A stretch of 43,793 nucleotides of DNA from Candidatus Sulfopaludibacter sp. SbA3 (GTDB lineage: Bacteria; Acidobacteriota; Terriglobia; 20CM-2-55-15): NCBI GenBank assembly GCA_945865815.1, contig CAMBFR010000019.1:1-43793 (forward strand), read 5' to 3'. The notes below the pieces were generated by a model, which was given only the letters and a program-made list of their open reading frames with translations, did not search any database and was not told where the DNA came from. Shown piece by piece: positions 33,416 to 43,742 of the stretch (position 1 is its first letter; each line of letters starts with the position of its first letter). The position numbers and the translations under genes were made by a program.

Positions 33416-36400
33416 CTACTCCGCACGGCAGGTGACAACACGCTCTACCCTGGACTCGCTGTAGTTGCGCTCTCTGTAAGTCACCCTAACGGTCACCCGC
33501 TCGGTTTCATTGTTCACATAGAGGCTCCTCCAGACGATCTGCCGGCTCCAGGTAGCTGACGAAGGGTCGTTAGGACCACGGCCAAAGCCGCCGTACTCCG
33601 ACAGAGGCCACGACGACGTGTAGGGAGAACTGCTAAAGACATGTACGTACTGAGTGTCTAACGCTGCTATGAAATTTGTGTACACGGGCCCAGAGACGGT
33701 ACCCGAAGCTGTCACCGTGAACTCCCATGTGCTGTTCGACCCAGCCAGATTCACGGAGACCAACCTGCCGGTACAGGTTGCGGATTGGATGGTAGCTTCC
33801 AGCGGCGGCGCCACGTTCAGCGTTACCGAGACTGTCATGTCTTTGGTCATCGTCAACCGGCAGTTGCCCGTTTGACCCGCGCAGTCACCGCCCCAGCTCG
33901 TGAAACCATCGTTACCAAGAAGAACCACTGATAATTCGACTGGGGTCCCTTCGTCGAAGGTCGCATCACAGGTCGAGGGGCAAGTGATGGCGGCGGGGTT
34001 CGAACGGATGTAACTGTTGGAAGCGCCTCCAGTCTTGCTGGCTCTGAGCGTGAACCGTCTTTTTGCGGTAAACGTCGCGGTCACCGATTTATCCGCATCC
34101 ACTGCAACCATGCAGACGCCGGTGCCGGTACAGGGACCGGACCATCCGTCGAACACCGATCCGGTCGCTGCCACTGCGGTGAGGGTGACTTGGCTGTCTT
34201 TCGTAAAGGCAAGGAAGCAAGTGCTTCCGCAATTGATTCCGGCCGGAGTTGATGTAACCGTGCCCGTACCGGTCCCTGCTCTCGTAACAGTCAGGACTTT
34301 CTGACCACCCGACGGGTCAGAATTGCCGGTGGAAATGAGTTTGGAATTGCTGCTCACTTCGGGATTGCCACATACAGCCCATACTCGTGCCGCGCCCGAG
34401 CCAGCGCCGATTCGGACAATGCCCACATTGGGGTTAGCAATGATGACAACTTCGCTGCCAACGGGATTGGAGAACAAATACCTGCAGACCGCCGCGCGCA
34501 CCACGCTTCCAGTCGCGTCCAGAGGGACCGCCGTAAATCTTATTTCCGTACCGGCTTTCAGAAATCCGGTCAGGCCCGGACCAATCAGTCGTACCGAAAC
34601 GACAGGGTTGGCAGCCGGCGGCGGGTTTGGTTGTGGCGGCTCCAGAGGTATGTCGATGGTTGTGCCGCCCGGTGGCACTGTGACCTTTACCGGTTTTGGG
34701 TCGAACTTTGGACACGGCGCCGATGCTTTATAGTCTCCGGGCGGCACCATCAATGTTGCCTTGCTGTTTTGAATATCTGCGGTATATGCAAGATCCAGTT
34801 TGCCGACCCGTATCAGCTCCAGAGAGCTTGTCGGGCAAGGGTTTGGATCCGCCGGCTCAATAAAGTTTGCTCCGAAAGGCACGGCCTCTGCGATGTCGAT
34901 GCCCCGGGGTTTGCAGTTGTAAAGCTTCAACGTTTCAACGCCGCGGACTTTAAAAGTGGTCACGGATACGGGCTGACCTAAATTGGCACACCCCCAGATT
35001 GTGCCCAGATCGGTTCCAAGGGATGAGACGTCTATCAGAAGCTCTACAGCTTTTTGAGGTGCCGTTCCGCTTGTTGCCCACAGCATGAAGGCCTTAACGG
35101 GAAGCCCTTCGGCAGTGTCAATGAGGAGTTCTGTTAATGCCTCGGTTGTACTCACTTCGCGCGTTTCAGGTGTTCCAAGCTTATCGGTAAATTTTCCGAG
35201 AGGGACGCCGCTGCTATTCAATCTCTTCGCAACCAATACAGCGAAGTCCTTTGCGTTCATGACAGTATCAATTTTGTCGATAACACCCTGTCCAGGTATC
35301 GGATAGGTTTTGGTCTCGATGACCTTATCGGTCATCTTATTCAACCCGATCTCAATAGGTCCCGTAGCCGTTTCAGCCCTGGAGCTGATACCGTCCGATG
35401 CAACCGAGTTGCTCAACGGCGAGGCAGGCCGTGCCTCGAGAATCACAAATCGTGGTGGATACGCGTTGGCGGGATCAATGGCGAGAAGCATCCCGTGCCC
35501 ACTCTTCTTGTCGATTACCAGACCGACTGAAAGTAGATGCATTGGTGTTCCCGTGGGCTGATCCACGAAACGAAACGTCATATTCGTTCCATTCACATTC
35601 AGTGTGACGATGCCGTCTGCGTCTGTAATCCCCGCGGCGCTCAGACGGTCAGACTGGGTTTCAACGCTGATTCCAAGTCCGTTTCCGGACGGAGCCATGA
35701 AACGCAGGCTTCCGGACGACGTTGCCGTACCGCTTCCGGCATAAAGTACAAACTCACTGGTAAAGCCACCAGCATCGGCAAGGTGCGGGAAAACGAGCTC
35801 CGCCGCCGATGCGGGCACGCTTTCGTCTGTGGGCGCCGTAGTGGCGATCAAAAACTCCTGGCGCTCGTTATAGCGTGCCCGTAATCCAACAATGGAAATG
35901 CCGTCCGGTGAAGCTGTAGACACTCGCAGTATTCCCTGGAAAAGAGGCGGCACAAGCTCCAAGCCTGAAATTTGATTCAGAAACAACGCCGTTTGGCCGT
36001 TCGCATCAAGCGTAGTGGACCCCGACAATCCCGTTGCAACACCGTCGAGTGTCAGCAGTTCGAAATTGACTGTGGCGCGGCTTGCTGAAAAATTTGCGAT
36101 CGCCAGGCCGGTTTGTGTCGAACCCGCCTGAAAGCTATCGAAGTTGCCGCCCGTTTCGGCATAAACACGAAATGCTCTCGACGCCGGTACCGGCAGAACG
36201 CCAGCCTCCGTTACCGTGATGCCGCCCGTACGCAATGCGAACACAGCAACTCCTGCGGGAGTTATTGTCCCAGCGGCGGGGATTACCCTGACAAAACTCG
36301 CCTGGATGGCGCCGGCGGTTCCCGCAGAGACAAGACGGCGCGAGCTGCGCGCGGGTATCGAATAATCGTATATGCCCGGCTCCCGGGCGACACTAATGCC

Positions 36401-38455
36401 GCCTGCAGCAGACGCTATGTTGATTGCGCCGTAGAACTGAACGGAACCGGTGATGGTGGTGTCGGCCGGGTTCACAAGAATGAATTGGGTCGCCCAGCCC
36501 GCACCGTCGGCATAGTGTGGAAATACCAGCGTCTGTGTGCTGGTTGAATCCAGATCCGCCACGGGAACGGTCGTCATCAAAAACTCGCCGCGTTCATTGG
36601 TCAGTCCGCGAAGGCTGATCGCAGCAATCGGAACGGAAGACGAGAAGGTGAATGTGCCCCGAGTTCCAGCAGAGCCGTTGAAAGGGTGCTGATCCAGAAA
36701 TTTTGCGATCTGCCCATTCGGGGCGATCGTGAATGTCCTCTGGACGGAGTTCGTTCCGTTGAGATCGGTAAAGTAATAAGAAATGGTGGCCGGTTCCGCG
36801 TTGGGATTGGCGATGGCGATGCCCGTATTGACGGCGCCGGCGATTTCCGCATAGATGCGGCCATTTCGCAGGCGAGTCGTGGCCGGGACCGCGGCCTCGC
36901 TCACAAGGATTCCGTTTTGGCGCAAGCTAAAAATCTCGAATCCTGCCGGAGAACTCCCGGACGAAATCTGCAGCGTGGCGTAGCCTGTAACTATGGTTCC
37001 ACTGTTTCCTCCTCTCGTGCCAATGCTGGAACCTCCTCCACTCGAGAATCCGAAAGACGTTGTCGTAGGCGTCTGGCTCGGCCCTCCCGCATTGATGGTG
37101 AGTTCGACAACGACGGAGTCTCTCAGGCCAGCACCATCAAGAATTTCGACCGTGAATCTGTAAGCGCCCGCTTGCGTCGGTCTTCCGCTCAGCACTCCCG
37201 TTGCAGGATTCAAACTGAGACCCGGCGGCAGGAATCCTGCCGCTACAGTCCAGGCAAAAGGCGATGTTCCGTCCGAAGCCGTGAAAGTCTGGCTATAGGT
37301 TTCGCCGACCAGTCCGGGTAGCGGCGACAAAGACGAGTTAATCAGAGGAGGCGTCGCAGGCAGCGTGATTCTCCGGACCCGGTCGTTTCCGACGTCCGCA
37401 ACATACAGCTTGCCGGCAGCGTCAAACGCAAGAACGCCTGGCGTAGTAAGCCGTGCTGATGCTGGCGGTCCGCCGTCGCCGCCATAACCTTGCGTGCCGG
37501 TCCCGGCGACTGTGGTGATGATTCCGGCGGGCGTGACCTTACGGATACGGTGATTGTTCTTATCCGAAAAATACAGGTTGCCTTTAGCATCCACTGCTAC
37601 CCCGGAGGGCGAGCGCAATTGCGCGGATGTTGCCTGGCCGCCGTCACCGCCGTATCCGGTCGAGCCATCGCCTGCAACTGTGGTGATGATGCCCGCGGGT
37701 GTGATTTTGCGAATCCGCTCATTTGTCGAGTCCGCAATATAAACGTTGCCGGCCGAATCCACGGTTACCGCTGTCGGCGAGTTAAGCTGGGCTGAGGTCG
37801 CGAATCCGCCGTCGCCACTGTACCTGGCAGTTCCCGTTCCGGCGATTGTGCTGATAATCCCGAACCCGGTGGCGGCGGCAGTGATCTTGCGGATCCGGTG
37901 ATTGCCGGAATCGGTAATATACAAGTTACCTGCGGCATCCAGCGCAACTGCGTTTGGATTCGTGAACTGACCGTAGACCGCGAACCCGCCGTCACAACAA
38001 TAGCCAGCAGTCTCCCTGCCGGCGATTGTTGTGATAATGCCGCCCGGCGCGACCTTCCGAACCCGGTTATTGCCGGAATCGGCAATAAACAAGTTACCCG
38101 CGGCGTCTACGGCGATACCAGCGGGGTTATACAGCCGCGCGGAGGTAGCGGTCCCACCCTCGCCGCTGAATCCGGGAGAGGCGGTCCCCGCAATGGTGGT
38201 GATAATTCCGGCCGGCGTGACCTTCCGAACAGCATGGTTGAAAGATACAGCGATGTATAGGTTGCCTGCTGCATCAACGGCCAGGCCGAATGGCGTGTAG
38301 ATCTTAGCGTCAATTGCCGGTCCGCCATCGCCGCCGTAACCCGCTATGCCCGAACCGGCGACGGTGGTGATCAGTCCGGCCTGCTGGGCGTTCGCGATAG
38401 GCGCTGCCAGAAACAGGACAAGGACACATATAGGGAGCAACCGCATTGGCATCAT
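33416..38455 (-). CDS. giant NHL-repeat secreted protein with tandem module
   Basis: A 1679-residue exported protein. After a signal peptide (to about residue 23, ANAQ), six NHL repeats (about 25-365, each with [20 protein letters not shown] and [20 protein letters not shown]) can form a complete six-bladed propeller. An Ig-like putative-Ig domain (about 370-455; [21 protein letters not shown]) and the two-repeat module (491-930) follow. An unrecognised region (about 930-1385) comes next, then two bacterial repeat domains (about 1386-1465 and 1466-1543) with paired cysteines and [14 protein letters not shown] motifs. The C-terminal 130 residues (about 1550-1679) are rich in Ser, Tyr and Arg and match nothing I know. 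The protein is probably a surface adhesin or binding protein. The start at 38455 is the first of ATGATG. The intergenic leader toward 38590 also serves the divergent gene. Confidence 0.87.
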   Translation of the reverse strand: MMPMRLLPICVLVLFLAAPIANAQQAGLITTVAGSGIAGYGGDGGPAIDAKIYTPFGLAVDAAGNLYIAVSFNHAVRKVTPAGIITTIAGTASPGFSGEGGTATSARLYNPAGIAVDAAGNLFIADSGNNRVRKVAPGGIITTIAGRETAGYCCDGGFAVYGQFTNPNAVALDAAGNLYITDSGNHRIRKITAAATGFGIISTIAGTGTARYSGDGGFATSAQLNSPTAVTVDSAGNVYIADSTNERIRKITPAGIITTVAGDGSTGYGGDGGQATSAQLRSPSGVAVDAKGNLYFSDKNNHRIRKVTPAGIITTVAGTGTQGYGGDGGPPASARLTTPGVLAFDAAGKLYVADVGNDRVRRITLPATPPLINSSLSPLPGLVGETYSQTFTASDGTSPFAWTVAAGFLPPGLSLNPATGVLSGRPTQAGAYRFTVEILDGAGLRDSVVVELTINAGGPSQTPTTTSFGFSSGGGSSIGTRGGNSGTIVTGYATLQISSGSSPAGFEIFSLRQNGILVSEAAVPATTRLRNGRIYAEIAGAVNTGIAIANPNAEPATISYYFTDLNGTNSVQRTFTIAPNGQIAKFLDQHPFNGSAGTRGTFTFSSSVPIAAISLRGLTNERGEFLMTTVPVADLDSTSTQTLVFPHYADGAGWATQFILVNPADTTITGSVQFYGAINIASAAGGISVAREPGIYDYSIPARSSRRLVSAGTAGAIQASFVRVIPAAGTITPAGVAVFALRTGGITVTEAGVLPVPASRAFRVYAETGGNFDSFQAGSTQTGLAIANFSASRATVNFELLTLDGVATGLSGSTTLDANGQTALFLNQISGLELVPPLFQGILRVSTASPDGISIVGLRARYNERQEFLIATTAPTDESVPASAAELVFPHLADAGGFTSEFVLYAGSGTATSSGSLRFMAPSGNGLGISVETQSDRLSAAGITDADGIVTLNVNGTNMTFRFVDQPTGTPMHLLSVGLVIDKKSGHGMLLAIDPANAYPPRFVILEARPASPLSNSVASDGISSRAETATGPIEIGLNKMTDKVIETKTYPIPGQGVIDKIDTVMNAKDFAVLVAKRLNSSGVPLGKFTDKLGTPETREVSTTEALTELLIDTAEGLPVKAFMLWATSGTAPQKAVELLIDVSSLGTDLGTIWGCANLGQPVSVTTFKVRGVETLKLYNCKPRGIDIAEAVPFGANFIEPADPNPCPTSSLELIRVGKLDLAYTADIQNSKATLMVPPGDYKASAPCPKFDPKPVKVTVPPGGTTIDIPLEPPQPNPPPAANPVVSVRLIGPGLTGFLKAGTEIRFTAVPLDATGSVVRAAVCRYLFSNPVGSEVVIIANPNVGIVRIGAGSGAARVWAVCGNPEVSSNSKLISTGNSDPSGGQKVLTVTRAGTGTGTVTSTPAGINCGSTCFLAFTKDSQVTLTAVAATGSVFDGWSGPCTGTGVCMVAVDADKSVTATFTAKRRFTLRASKTGGASNSYIRSNPAAITCPSTCDATFDEGTPVELSVVLLGNDGFTSWGGDCAGQTGNCRLTMTKDMTVSVTLNVAPPLEATIQSATCTGRLVSVNLAGSNSTWEFTVTASGTVSGPVYTNFIAALDTQYVHVFSSSPYTSSWPLSEYGGFGRGPNDPSSATWSRQIVWRSLYVNNETERVTVRVTYRERNYSESRVERVVTCRAE
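35668..36985 (-). other. tandem surface module, copy in NHL protein
   Basis: Residues 491-930 of the NHL protein. Repeat 1 runs [85 protein letters not shown]. Repeat 2 runs [83 protein letters not shown]. Unlike the other two copies it is internal, with further domains behind it. Confidence 0.85.
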
Positions 38456-38539
38456 GGAAATCGTCCCCGTGCCTTCCGATCAGGGCGTTCTCGCTGTGCG
38501 AGGCCAGTGTAGTGCACAAATAGACTCACGGGATAGATA

Positions 38540-38568
38540 TTGACACCTTGGATCGCCGACTAAATAAT
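38540..38568 (+). promoter_or_regulatory. strong sigma-70-type promoter
   Basis: TTGACA (38540-38545), a 17-base spacer, and AATAAT (38563-38568), which differ from consensus at one position. It lies 22 bases before the start of the 38591 gene, with a GGGAGG ribosome-binding site at 38579-38584. The first CACCTTGG block lies just after the -35, and the exact repeat GACACCTTGG recurs at 38571-38580. Confidence 0.65.
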
Positions 38569-38590
38569 CCGACACCTTGGGAGGTTCAAA

Positions 38591-39361
38591 ATGAGAAGCC
38601 GTGTTCTGATTGTGTGTGGACTTTTGATGATGGCGGCTGCGCCGGTCAGGGCACAGGCCCCGAAGGATCCTCCCGCAGACGGCGCATGGTGGTATCGCGG
38701 AACGGCCCAGCCCGCGGCGCCCGACGGCCACACGGACTTGACCGGTGTCTGGTTCAGCGGCGGCAGCGGCGATCTTTCGAAGATTGCCATCGAAGGCCAG
38801 GAGATGATTCTTACGCCTTTCGGAGAAGAGCGATATAAGACTGTCGACCACGCGAAGGACCCGAATACCAGGTGCCTGCCTCCGGGCCCGGCAAGAATGA
38901 TCATGATGGCTCATCCAACAATGCTGGTTCAGCGCCCGGACCTGGTCGTATTCCTTTCGGAGTCTCAGAACATTTTTCGACTCATTTATACGGATGGACG
39001 CGGCCATCCCGCCGACCTAAAGGATTTTCCGGAGTGGATGGGACATTCGGTCGGCCACTGGGAAGGAAAAGACACACTGGTTGTGGACACTGTTGCGATC
39101 GATGACCGAACCTGGCTGGATACCTCGGGGCACGAGCACAGTGACAGGCTGCACATGACAGAACGATTTAAACTGGCCGATCCAAACACCCTCGAGCACG
39201 TGGTCGCTTACGACGATCCCGTCTTTTTCGTGAAGCCCTTCACCACGCGCCGTCTTTTTAGGCGGCAGATCGGCGATCGCATCTTTTCGCATTCCTGCCT
39301 GGAGAACGAAAAGGACATCGACAACCTCGTACCCACGCTCGGCGACGACGGCCGCGAGTAA
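38591..39361 (+). CDS. secreted hypothetical protein (GHSVGHWEG family)
   Basis: A 256-residue exported protein. The signal peptide covers about residues 1-22 (ending VRAQA). The body has a conserved-looking PEWMGHSVGHWEGKDTLVVDTVAIDDRTWLD stretch near residue 150, then GHEHSDRLHMTERFKLAD, patterns I associate with uncharacterised proteins frequent in Acidobacteriota. No enzyme motif is certain; the histidine-rich segments could bind metal. The start is well supported by the GGGAGG ribosome-binding site six bases before the ATG and by the promoter at 38540. It is divergent from the NHL gene and about 190 bases upstream of receptor 2. Confidence 0.8.
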   Translation: MRSRVLIVCGLLMMAAAPVRAQAPKDPPADGAWWYRGTAQPAAPDGHTDLTGVWFSGGSGDLSKIAIEGQEMILTPFGEERYKTVDHAKDPNTRCLPPGPARMIMMAHPTMLVQRPDLVVFLSESQNIFRLIYTDGRGHPADLKDFPEWMGHSVGHWEGKDTLVVDTVAIDDRTWLDTSGHEHSDRLHMTERFKLADPNTLEHVVAYDDPVFFVKPFTTRRLFRRQIGDRIFSHSCLENEKDIDNLVPTLGDDGRE

Positions 39362-39450
39362 CGAGGAGAAACACCATCACGAAAGGGCCAGGAAGGAAAC
39401 AGCCGCTGAAGCCCCGCTCAAGAACAAGCCCGCAACTTCATTGCAAACTG

Positions 39451-39479
39451 TTGACACCGGTCCGATCGCCTGCAATAGT
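39451..39479 (+). promoter_or_regulatory. putative sigma-70 promoter of TonB receptor 2
   Basis: A perfect -35 TTGACA (39451-39456), a 17-base spacer, and AATAGT (39474-39479; four of six consensus bases). It lies 75 bases upstream of the receptor start. The gap between 39362 and 39554 has no other coding content. Confidence 0.5.
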
Positions 39480-39554
39480 CCTCTCAATTAAGTTGGCACA
39501 ACATTCTGGGTTGAATTTTTCTCCCGCCGATCTTTCGACGGGAATGGAGGGAAC

Positions 39555-42500
39555 ATGGTGGGAAAGCACATCAGACGGGTCGTCCTGATGATATTTGCAT
39601 TGTTGCTCCTGGCGCCGCGGGGCGGACAGGCGCAATCGACTGCTCAGATCAGCGGATCGGTCAGAGATCAGAGCGGCGCGATTTTGCCCGGAGTTGATTT
39701 GACCGTAACGCAGACAGAGACGGGTATCACGCGCGCCGCTTTGACGAACGAAACGGGCGGTTATGTCATACCGAGCCTTCCTGTCGGTCCCTATCGGCTG
39801 GAAGCGGCCCTTCCTGGGTTTCGGACGTATGTGCAGACCGGGATCGTCCTGCAGGTCGGAGCCAACCCGGTGATCAACATTTCCCTCGAAGTGGGACAGA
39901 TTTCCGAAACGATTGAAGTGCAGGCGGATGCCGCCCTCGTCGAAACTCGTAATACGGGAATCAGCCAGGTCATCGACAACGTTCGCGTTCTCGAACTGCC
40001 TTTGAATGGTCGGCAGGTAACCGAATTGGTCCTGTTGTCCGGCGTGGCGACCACGTCGGAGCAGGGCACGCTAAACCCGGGAAGCCGGAATTATCCGACG
40101 ATCATCATCCAGGTCGCCGGCGGAATGCAGACCGGACTGACATATCGGCTGGATGGCGCCAACCACAATGACGCCTATAACAATTTGAACCTCCCGCTGC
40201 CCTTCCCCGATGCATTGCAGGAATTCAAGGTGGAGACAAGCGGCTTGGCAGCTCAGTACGGCTTTCACTCCTCGGGCGCCGTGAACGCGGTAACAAAATC
40301 GGGCACGAATGAGTTTCATGGATCCATCTTTGAATTTCTGCGTAACGGATCGCTCAACGCCCGCAACGCATTCGATGTGAGGAACGACGGACTGAAGCGG
40401 AATCAGTTTGGAGGTACCGTCGGCGGCCCGATCATCCGGAATAAGCTATTTTTCTTTGCGGGTGAACAGGGTACGACGGAACGGGCCAGGCCTTCGGCGA
40501 GGCGCGCCTTCATTCCAACGCCGGCAATGCTGGCGGGCGATTTCACAACGATCGCTTCCGCTTCTTGCAACAACGGCAGGGCAATCGCCCTGCGGGCTCC
40601 GTTTGTGGGCAACCGCATCGATCCCGCACTCTTCTCGAAGGTGGCGTTGAATCTGGCAAACCATAAACTTATGCCGAGGACAAGCGATCCCTGTGGCGAA
40701 GTACGGTTTGGCGGCAGCCTCCAGTACAACGAATGGTTCACGACCGGCAGAGTGGACTACCAGATGAACGAGAAGCACTCGATCTTCGGCCGTTATCTGG
40801 AAGCCCGCCGCGACCAGCCCGCGGACTATGATGGCGTGAACGCTCTGACGAGCAGTAACGGGCAACTGGTCCATCACGTAAAATCGTTTGCCCTGGGCCA
40901 CACCTATTTGATCAGCCCGAAGGCCGTAAGTTCCTTCCGTGGTTCAGTCAACCGTACGTGGATTCCGAAGTTCGCTCCGCAAACCTTCGATCTTACCTCC
41001 CTGGGCGCCAAGGGCGTGTACGAGGGCATTCCGAATATGACCGTCATGACAGTCGCATCCGGATTCAGCCTCCTTGGCACCAACACGAACGCGGGTTACG
41101 AAAACACCACATCGTTCCATTTGGGCGACGATCTCAGCATCGAGATGGGAAGGCACCAATTGGGCCTGGGCGGAAGCTGGATACACCAGATGCTGAACGG
41201 CAAGGTGGGTTCATCTGTGTTTCCGGCTACTACCTTCGACGGCCACTTCACCGGAATGGGCCTGTCCGACTTCATGCTGGGTAAAGCATCGGCTTTCGTT
41301 CAGGGCAGCCCGATTCTGGCGAATGTCCGTCAGAACTCCATGGCTCTGTACCTACAGGACACCTGGAAGGCTACTTCCCGCCTGACGGTAAGCCCGGGCA
41401 TACGGTGGGAACCGCACACGGCGCCGTATCATTTGGGCCGGCCGATGCATTTCGAACAGGAGTGGTTCGACAAGGGCATCAAGAGCACCGTCTTCAAGAA
41501 CGCGCCGGCAGGACTTCAGTACACCGGGGATTCCCTGTCTCTCGGCAACAAATATACCCGCGACCATTGGATGAAGTTTGCGCCGCGGCTGGGACTTGCA
41601 TGGGATGTCCTCGGCGATGGACGCACGACCATTCGGACGGCGTACGGGTTGTTTTACGATCTGCCTCCGACGTTCCACTGGTTTGGAAACGGCGCGCCCT
41701 GGAGCAATCAAATCACACGGAACGATCCGCCGGGCGGCCTGGATGACCCATGGCTGGGCTATCCGGGAGGCAATCCATTCCCCACGGTAATCAATGCGGA
41801 CGTCGTGTTTCCGGAGCAGGTCTTCTACATTAACTTCGACCAGGACTTCAAGCCGGCGTATGTCCATCAGTGGAACCTGAGCGTGCAGCGGCAGCTGGGA
41901 ACCGACTGGATGGTGGCGGCCAACTACATCGGTAACAGCTCGATTCACGGGCAGAGCGCGACGGAAGGCAATCCGGCGATCTACATTCCCGGCGCTTCAA
42001 CGACTGGAAATACGAATCAGCGGCGCTCCCTTTTTCTGCGAAATCCGTCGGAGGGGCGGTTCTTCGCGAATATGACGTATTTGAGCGACGAAAGCACATC
42101 CAACTACAACGGCATGTTGCTTTCCGTTCAACGGCGGCGAAGTAACGGCATAACCGTTCAGGGCAACTACACGTGGTCGCATTGTATCGGTGATTTCTTT
42201 GTTGCGGGTGGCGGTCAAACCGGCTCGGGCGTTTATCCCGGCCGCCGGCGGGATGAACGCGGCGGTTGTCCCGGAGACACGCGGCACAGCTTCAATATGT
42301 CAACCGTCTACGAAACCCCTCGGTTCTCCGGACCTGCGTTGCGCGCGATTGCAAGCGGCTGGCAGGTTTCGGCCATCGTTCGCATTGAATCGGGAGGTTA
42401 CCTCGACGTGCAATCGGGGTTCAATACGGCATTGAGGAGCGGCAGCGGCACCAACCGCGCACACCAGATTCTGGCCGACCCGTTCCTTCCAAACAAGAGC

Positions 42501-42791
42501 GTGAACGGATGGCTCAACCCCGCCGCCTTTGCCCGTCCGGCGAACGGAGAATGGGGGAATGCCTCCAGGAACATTCAGGGACCCGGGGTGATTACAATCA
42601 ACATGGGGCTCACCAGATCGTTCCGGATCACGGAGGGTCAGACGATCCAGTTCCGCGCCGAAGCGTTCAATATGCCGAATCACTTGAATCCGAGTAGTCC
42701 GGTTGTGCTTTTGAACAATCCGAACTTCGGGAAAATTATTTCGGCGAGGGATCCACGCATCATGCAGATCGCTTTGAAGTACCTGTTCTAA
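39555..42791 (+). CDS. TonB-dependent receptor, Oar-like (receptor 2)
   Basis: A 1078-residue outer-membrane receptor paralogous to receptor 1 along its whole length. The signal peptide ends GGQAQ (about residue 27). Next is the carboxypeptidase-regulatory-like domain (about 30-113) with SGSVRDQSGAILPGVDLTV and SLPVGPYRLEAALPGF, the plug with LPLNGRQVTELVLLSG, and a large beta-barrel ending IALKYLF. The barrel regions differ most from receptor 1, which suggests different ligands. The ATG at 39555 has GGAGGG about 7 bases upstream. The gene is preceded by a small secreted protein gene and followed by a REP-like palindrome. Ligand and partner TonB are unknown; the TonB-C-domain gene at 68-706 is one local candidate. 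Confidence 0.95.
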   Translation: MVGKHIRRVVLMIFALLLLAPRGGQAQSTAQISGSVRDQSGAILPGVDLTVTQTETGITRAALTNETGGYVIPSLPVGPYRLEAALPGFRTYVQTGIVLQVGANPVINISLEVGQISETIEVQADAALVETRNTGISQVIDNVRVLELPLNGRQVTELVLLSGVATTSEQGTLNPGSRNYPTIIIQVAGGMQTGLTYRLDGANHNDAYNNLNLPLPFPDALQEFKVETSGLAAQYGFHSSGAVNAVTKSGTNEFHGSIFEFLRNGSLNARNAFDVRNDGLKRNQFGGTVGGPIIRNKLFFFAGEQGTTERARPSARRAFIPTPAMLAGDFTTIASASCNNGRAIALRAPFVGNRIDPALFSKVALNLANHKLMPRTSDPCGEVRFGGSLQYNEWFTTGRVDYQMNEKHSIFGRYLEARRDQPADYDGVNALTSSNGQLVHHVKSFALGHTYLISPKAVSSFRGSVNRTWIPKFAPQTFDLTSLGAKGVYEGIPNMTVMTVASGFSLLGTNTNAGYENTTSFHLGDDLSIEMGRHQLGLGGSWIHQMLNGKVGSSVFPATTFDGHFTGMGLSDFMLGKASAFVQGSPILANVRQNSMALYLQDTWKATSRLTVSPGIRWEPHTAPYHLGRPMHFEQEWFDKGIKSTVFKNAPAGLQYTGDSLSLGNKYTRDHWMKFAPRLGLAWDVLGDGRTTIRTAYGLFYDLPPTFHWFGNGAPWSNQITRNDPPGGLDDPWLGYPGGNPFPTVINADVVFPEQVFYINFDQDFKPAYVHQWNLSVQRQLGTDWMVAANYIGNSSIHGQSATEGNPAIYIPGASTTGNTNQRRSLFLRNPSEGRFFANMTYLSDESTSNYNGMLLSVQRRRSNGITVQGNYTWSHCIGDFFVAGGGQTGSGVYPGRRRDERGGCPGDTRHSFNMSTVYETPRFSGPALRAIASGWQVSAIVRIESGGYLDVQSGFNTALRSGSGTNRAHQILADPFLPNKSVNGWLNPAAFARPANGEWGNASRNIQGPGVITINMGLTRSFRITEGQTIQFRAEAFNMPNHLNPSSPVVLLNNPNFGKIISARDPRIMQIALKYLF

Positions 42792-42797
42792 CTACCG

Positions 42798-42845
42798 GGG
42801 GACAGTAAGCGATTTCCGAGGCGTAGGAAGTGGCTCACTGTCCCC
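42798..42845. repeat. REP-like imperfect palindrome after TonB receptor 2
   Basis: The perfect outer arms GGGGACAGT (42798-42806) and ACTGTCCCC (42837-42845) extend inward with mismatches to an imperfect 20-base stem around an eight-base loop. The GGGGACAGT...ACTGTCCCC ends resemble REP elements mobilised by REP-associated tyrosine transposases (RAYT) in other bacteria. It sits between convergent genes (receptor stop 42791, metallo-hydrolase stop 42870). No transposase gene is in the window. Confidence 0.75.
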
Positions 42846-42869
42846 TCATTACGATGCCGTCCTCACAGG

Positions 42870-43694
42870 TTACCGCCGCATTTGGCTGAGCCGTGCCTCA
42901 TGGTCCGTCAACCGTTCCTTCATGAATGCCAGGAAGTCCGCCGGCGCGATATAAGGATTCGGGTCGCCCGCCTTGCGCGCCCGGACCAAGGCGCCCTTTT
43001 CCACCACGGAGGCGGCCCACGGGTGGCTCGTGAAGTATGCGCTGACGCCCGTCAGAGTGGACGAAAGCCGCTTCACCGACGCAATCATCTGCTCGAAAGC
43101 CTGCGGTTGATTGCTGGTCACGTTATGGCCGCCGAACAGGAACGCCTTGTACTGCCGGCCCCCGTCGAATACGGGGAACTCCATGGATGCGATGCCGGGC
43201 GTGTGTCCGGGCGTGACATAAAACTTGATAGTGGTGTCTCCGAGCGTCAGGGTCTGGCCTTCGGTAATGACCATGTCGCGCTTCGGCGCCGCGGCGCTGT
43301 CGCGCCCGCCTTCCATCAACTTCCAGTCCGCTTCCGTAAGCGCGACGCGCGCGCCCGACAGATCCTTCACGGCCTTTGCTCCGCCGAAATGGTCCTGATG
43401 CCCATGAGTGACGATCAGGTATTTGATGTCTTTCGGATTCAGTCCGGCTTTCGGCATGGCCTCCAGCGAGATGTTTGTCCACTGATCGTGCAGCGCGTCG
43501 ATCATGATGAGGCCCGCGCTGGTCTTCAGGACATACGCGCTGACGTAGGTGTTCCCGACGTAATAGAAGTTGTCAAACATTTTGATGGGTGGAACCGCCT
43601 GCGCCTCGCCGGCGCTGACACCAGCCGGGCGCTGACCGGACTGGCCAAACGCAATTTGAGTGAGAAGGAAAACCATCGCAATGACGCGCTTCAT
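42870..43694 (-). CDS. subclass B3-like metallo-beta-lactamase-fold hydrolase
   Basis: A 274-residue exported protein. The signal peptide ends near IAFGQ (residue 18). The metallo-beta-lactamase fold has an HGHQDH motif (H97, H99, D101, H102), the third zinc-1 ligand H164 in TPGHTPG and a zinc-2 histidine at H224 (TSHPW). This ligand set and the early motif FDNFYYVGNTYVSAYVLKTS resemble subclass B3 enzymes. Many such proteins in environmental bacteria are not antibiotic-resistance enzymes, and the substrate is unknown, so lactamase activity is not claimed. The ATG at 43694 has AAGGAGG six bases upstream. It is convergent with receptor 2. Confidence 0.9.
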   Translation of the reverse strand: MKRVIAMVFLLTQIAFGQSGQRPAGVSAGEAQAVPPIKMFDNFYYVGNTYVSAYVLKTSAGLIMIDALHDQWTNISLEAMPKAGLNPKDIKYLIVTHGHQDHFGGAKAVKDLSGARVALTEADWKLMEGGRDSAAAPKRDMVITEGQTLTLGDTTIKFYVTPGHTPGIASMEFPVFDGGRQYKAFLFGGHNVTSNQPQAFEQMIASVKRLSSTLTGVSAYFTSHPWAASVVEKGALVRARKAGDPNPYIAPADFLAFMKERLTDHEARLSQMRR

Positions 43695-43742
43695 GGAAGC
43701 CTCCTTGGGGGTTGGGACATTATACCTGTGGGCAAAAACACT

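Noticed and set aside
42870-43694. Calling the metallo-hydrolase an antibiotic-resistance beta-lactamase
   Set aside because: The zinc ligands fit subclass B3, but this fold has many other roles in environmental bacteria and nothing in the sequence shows beta-lactam hydrolysis.
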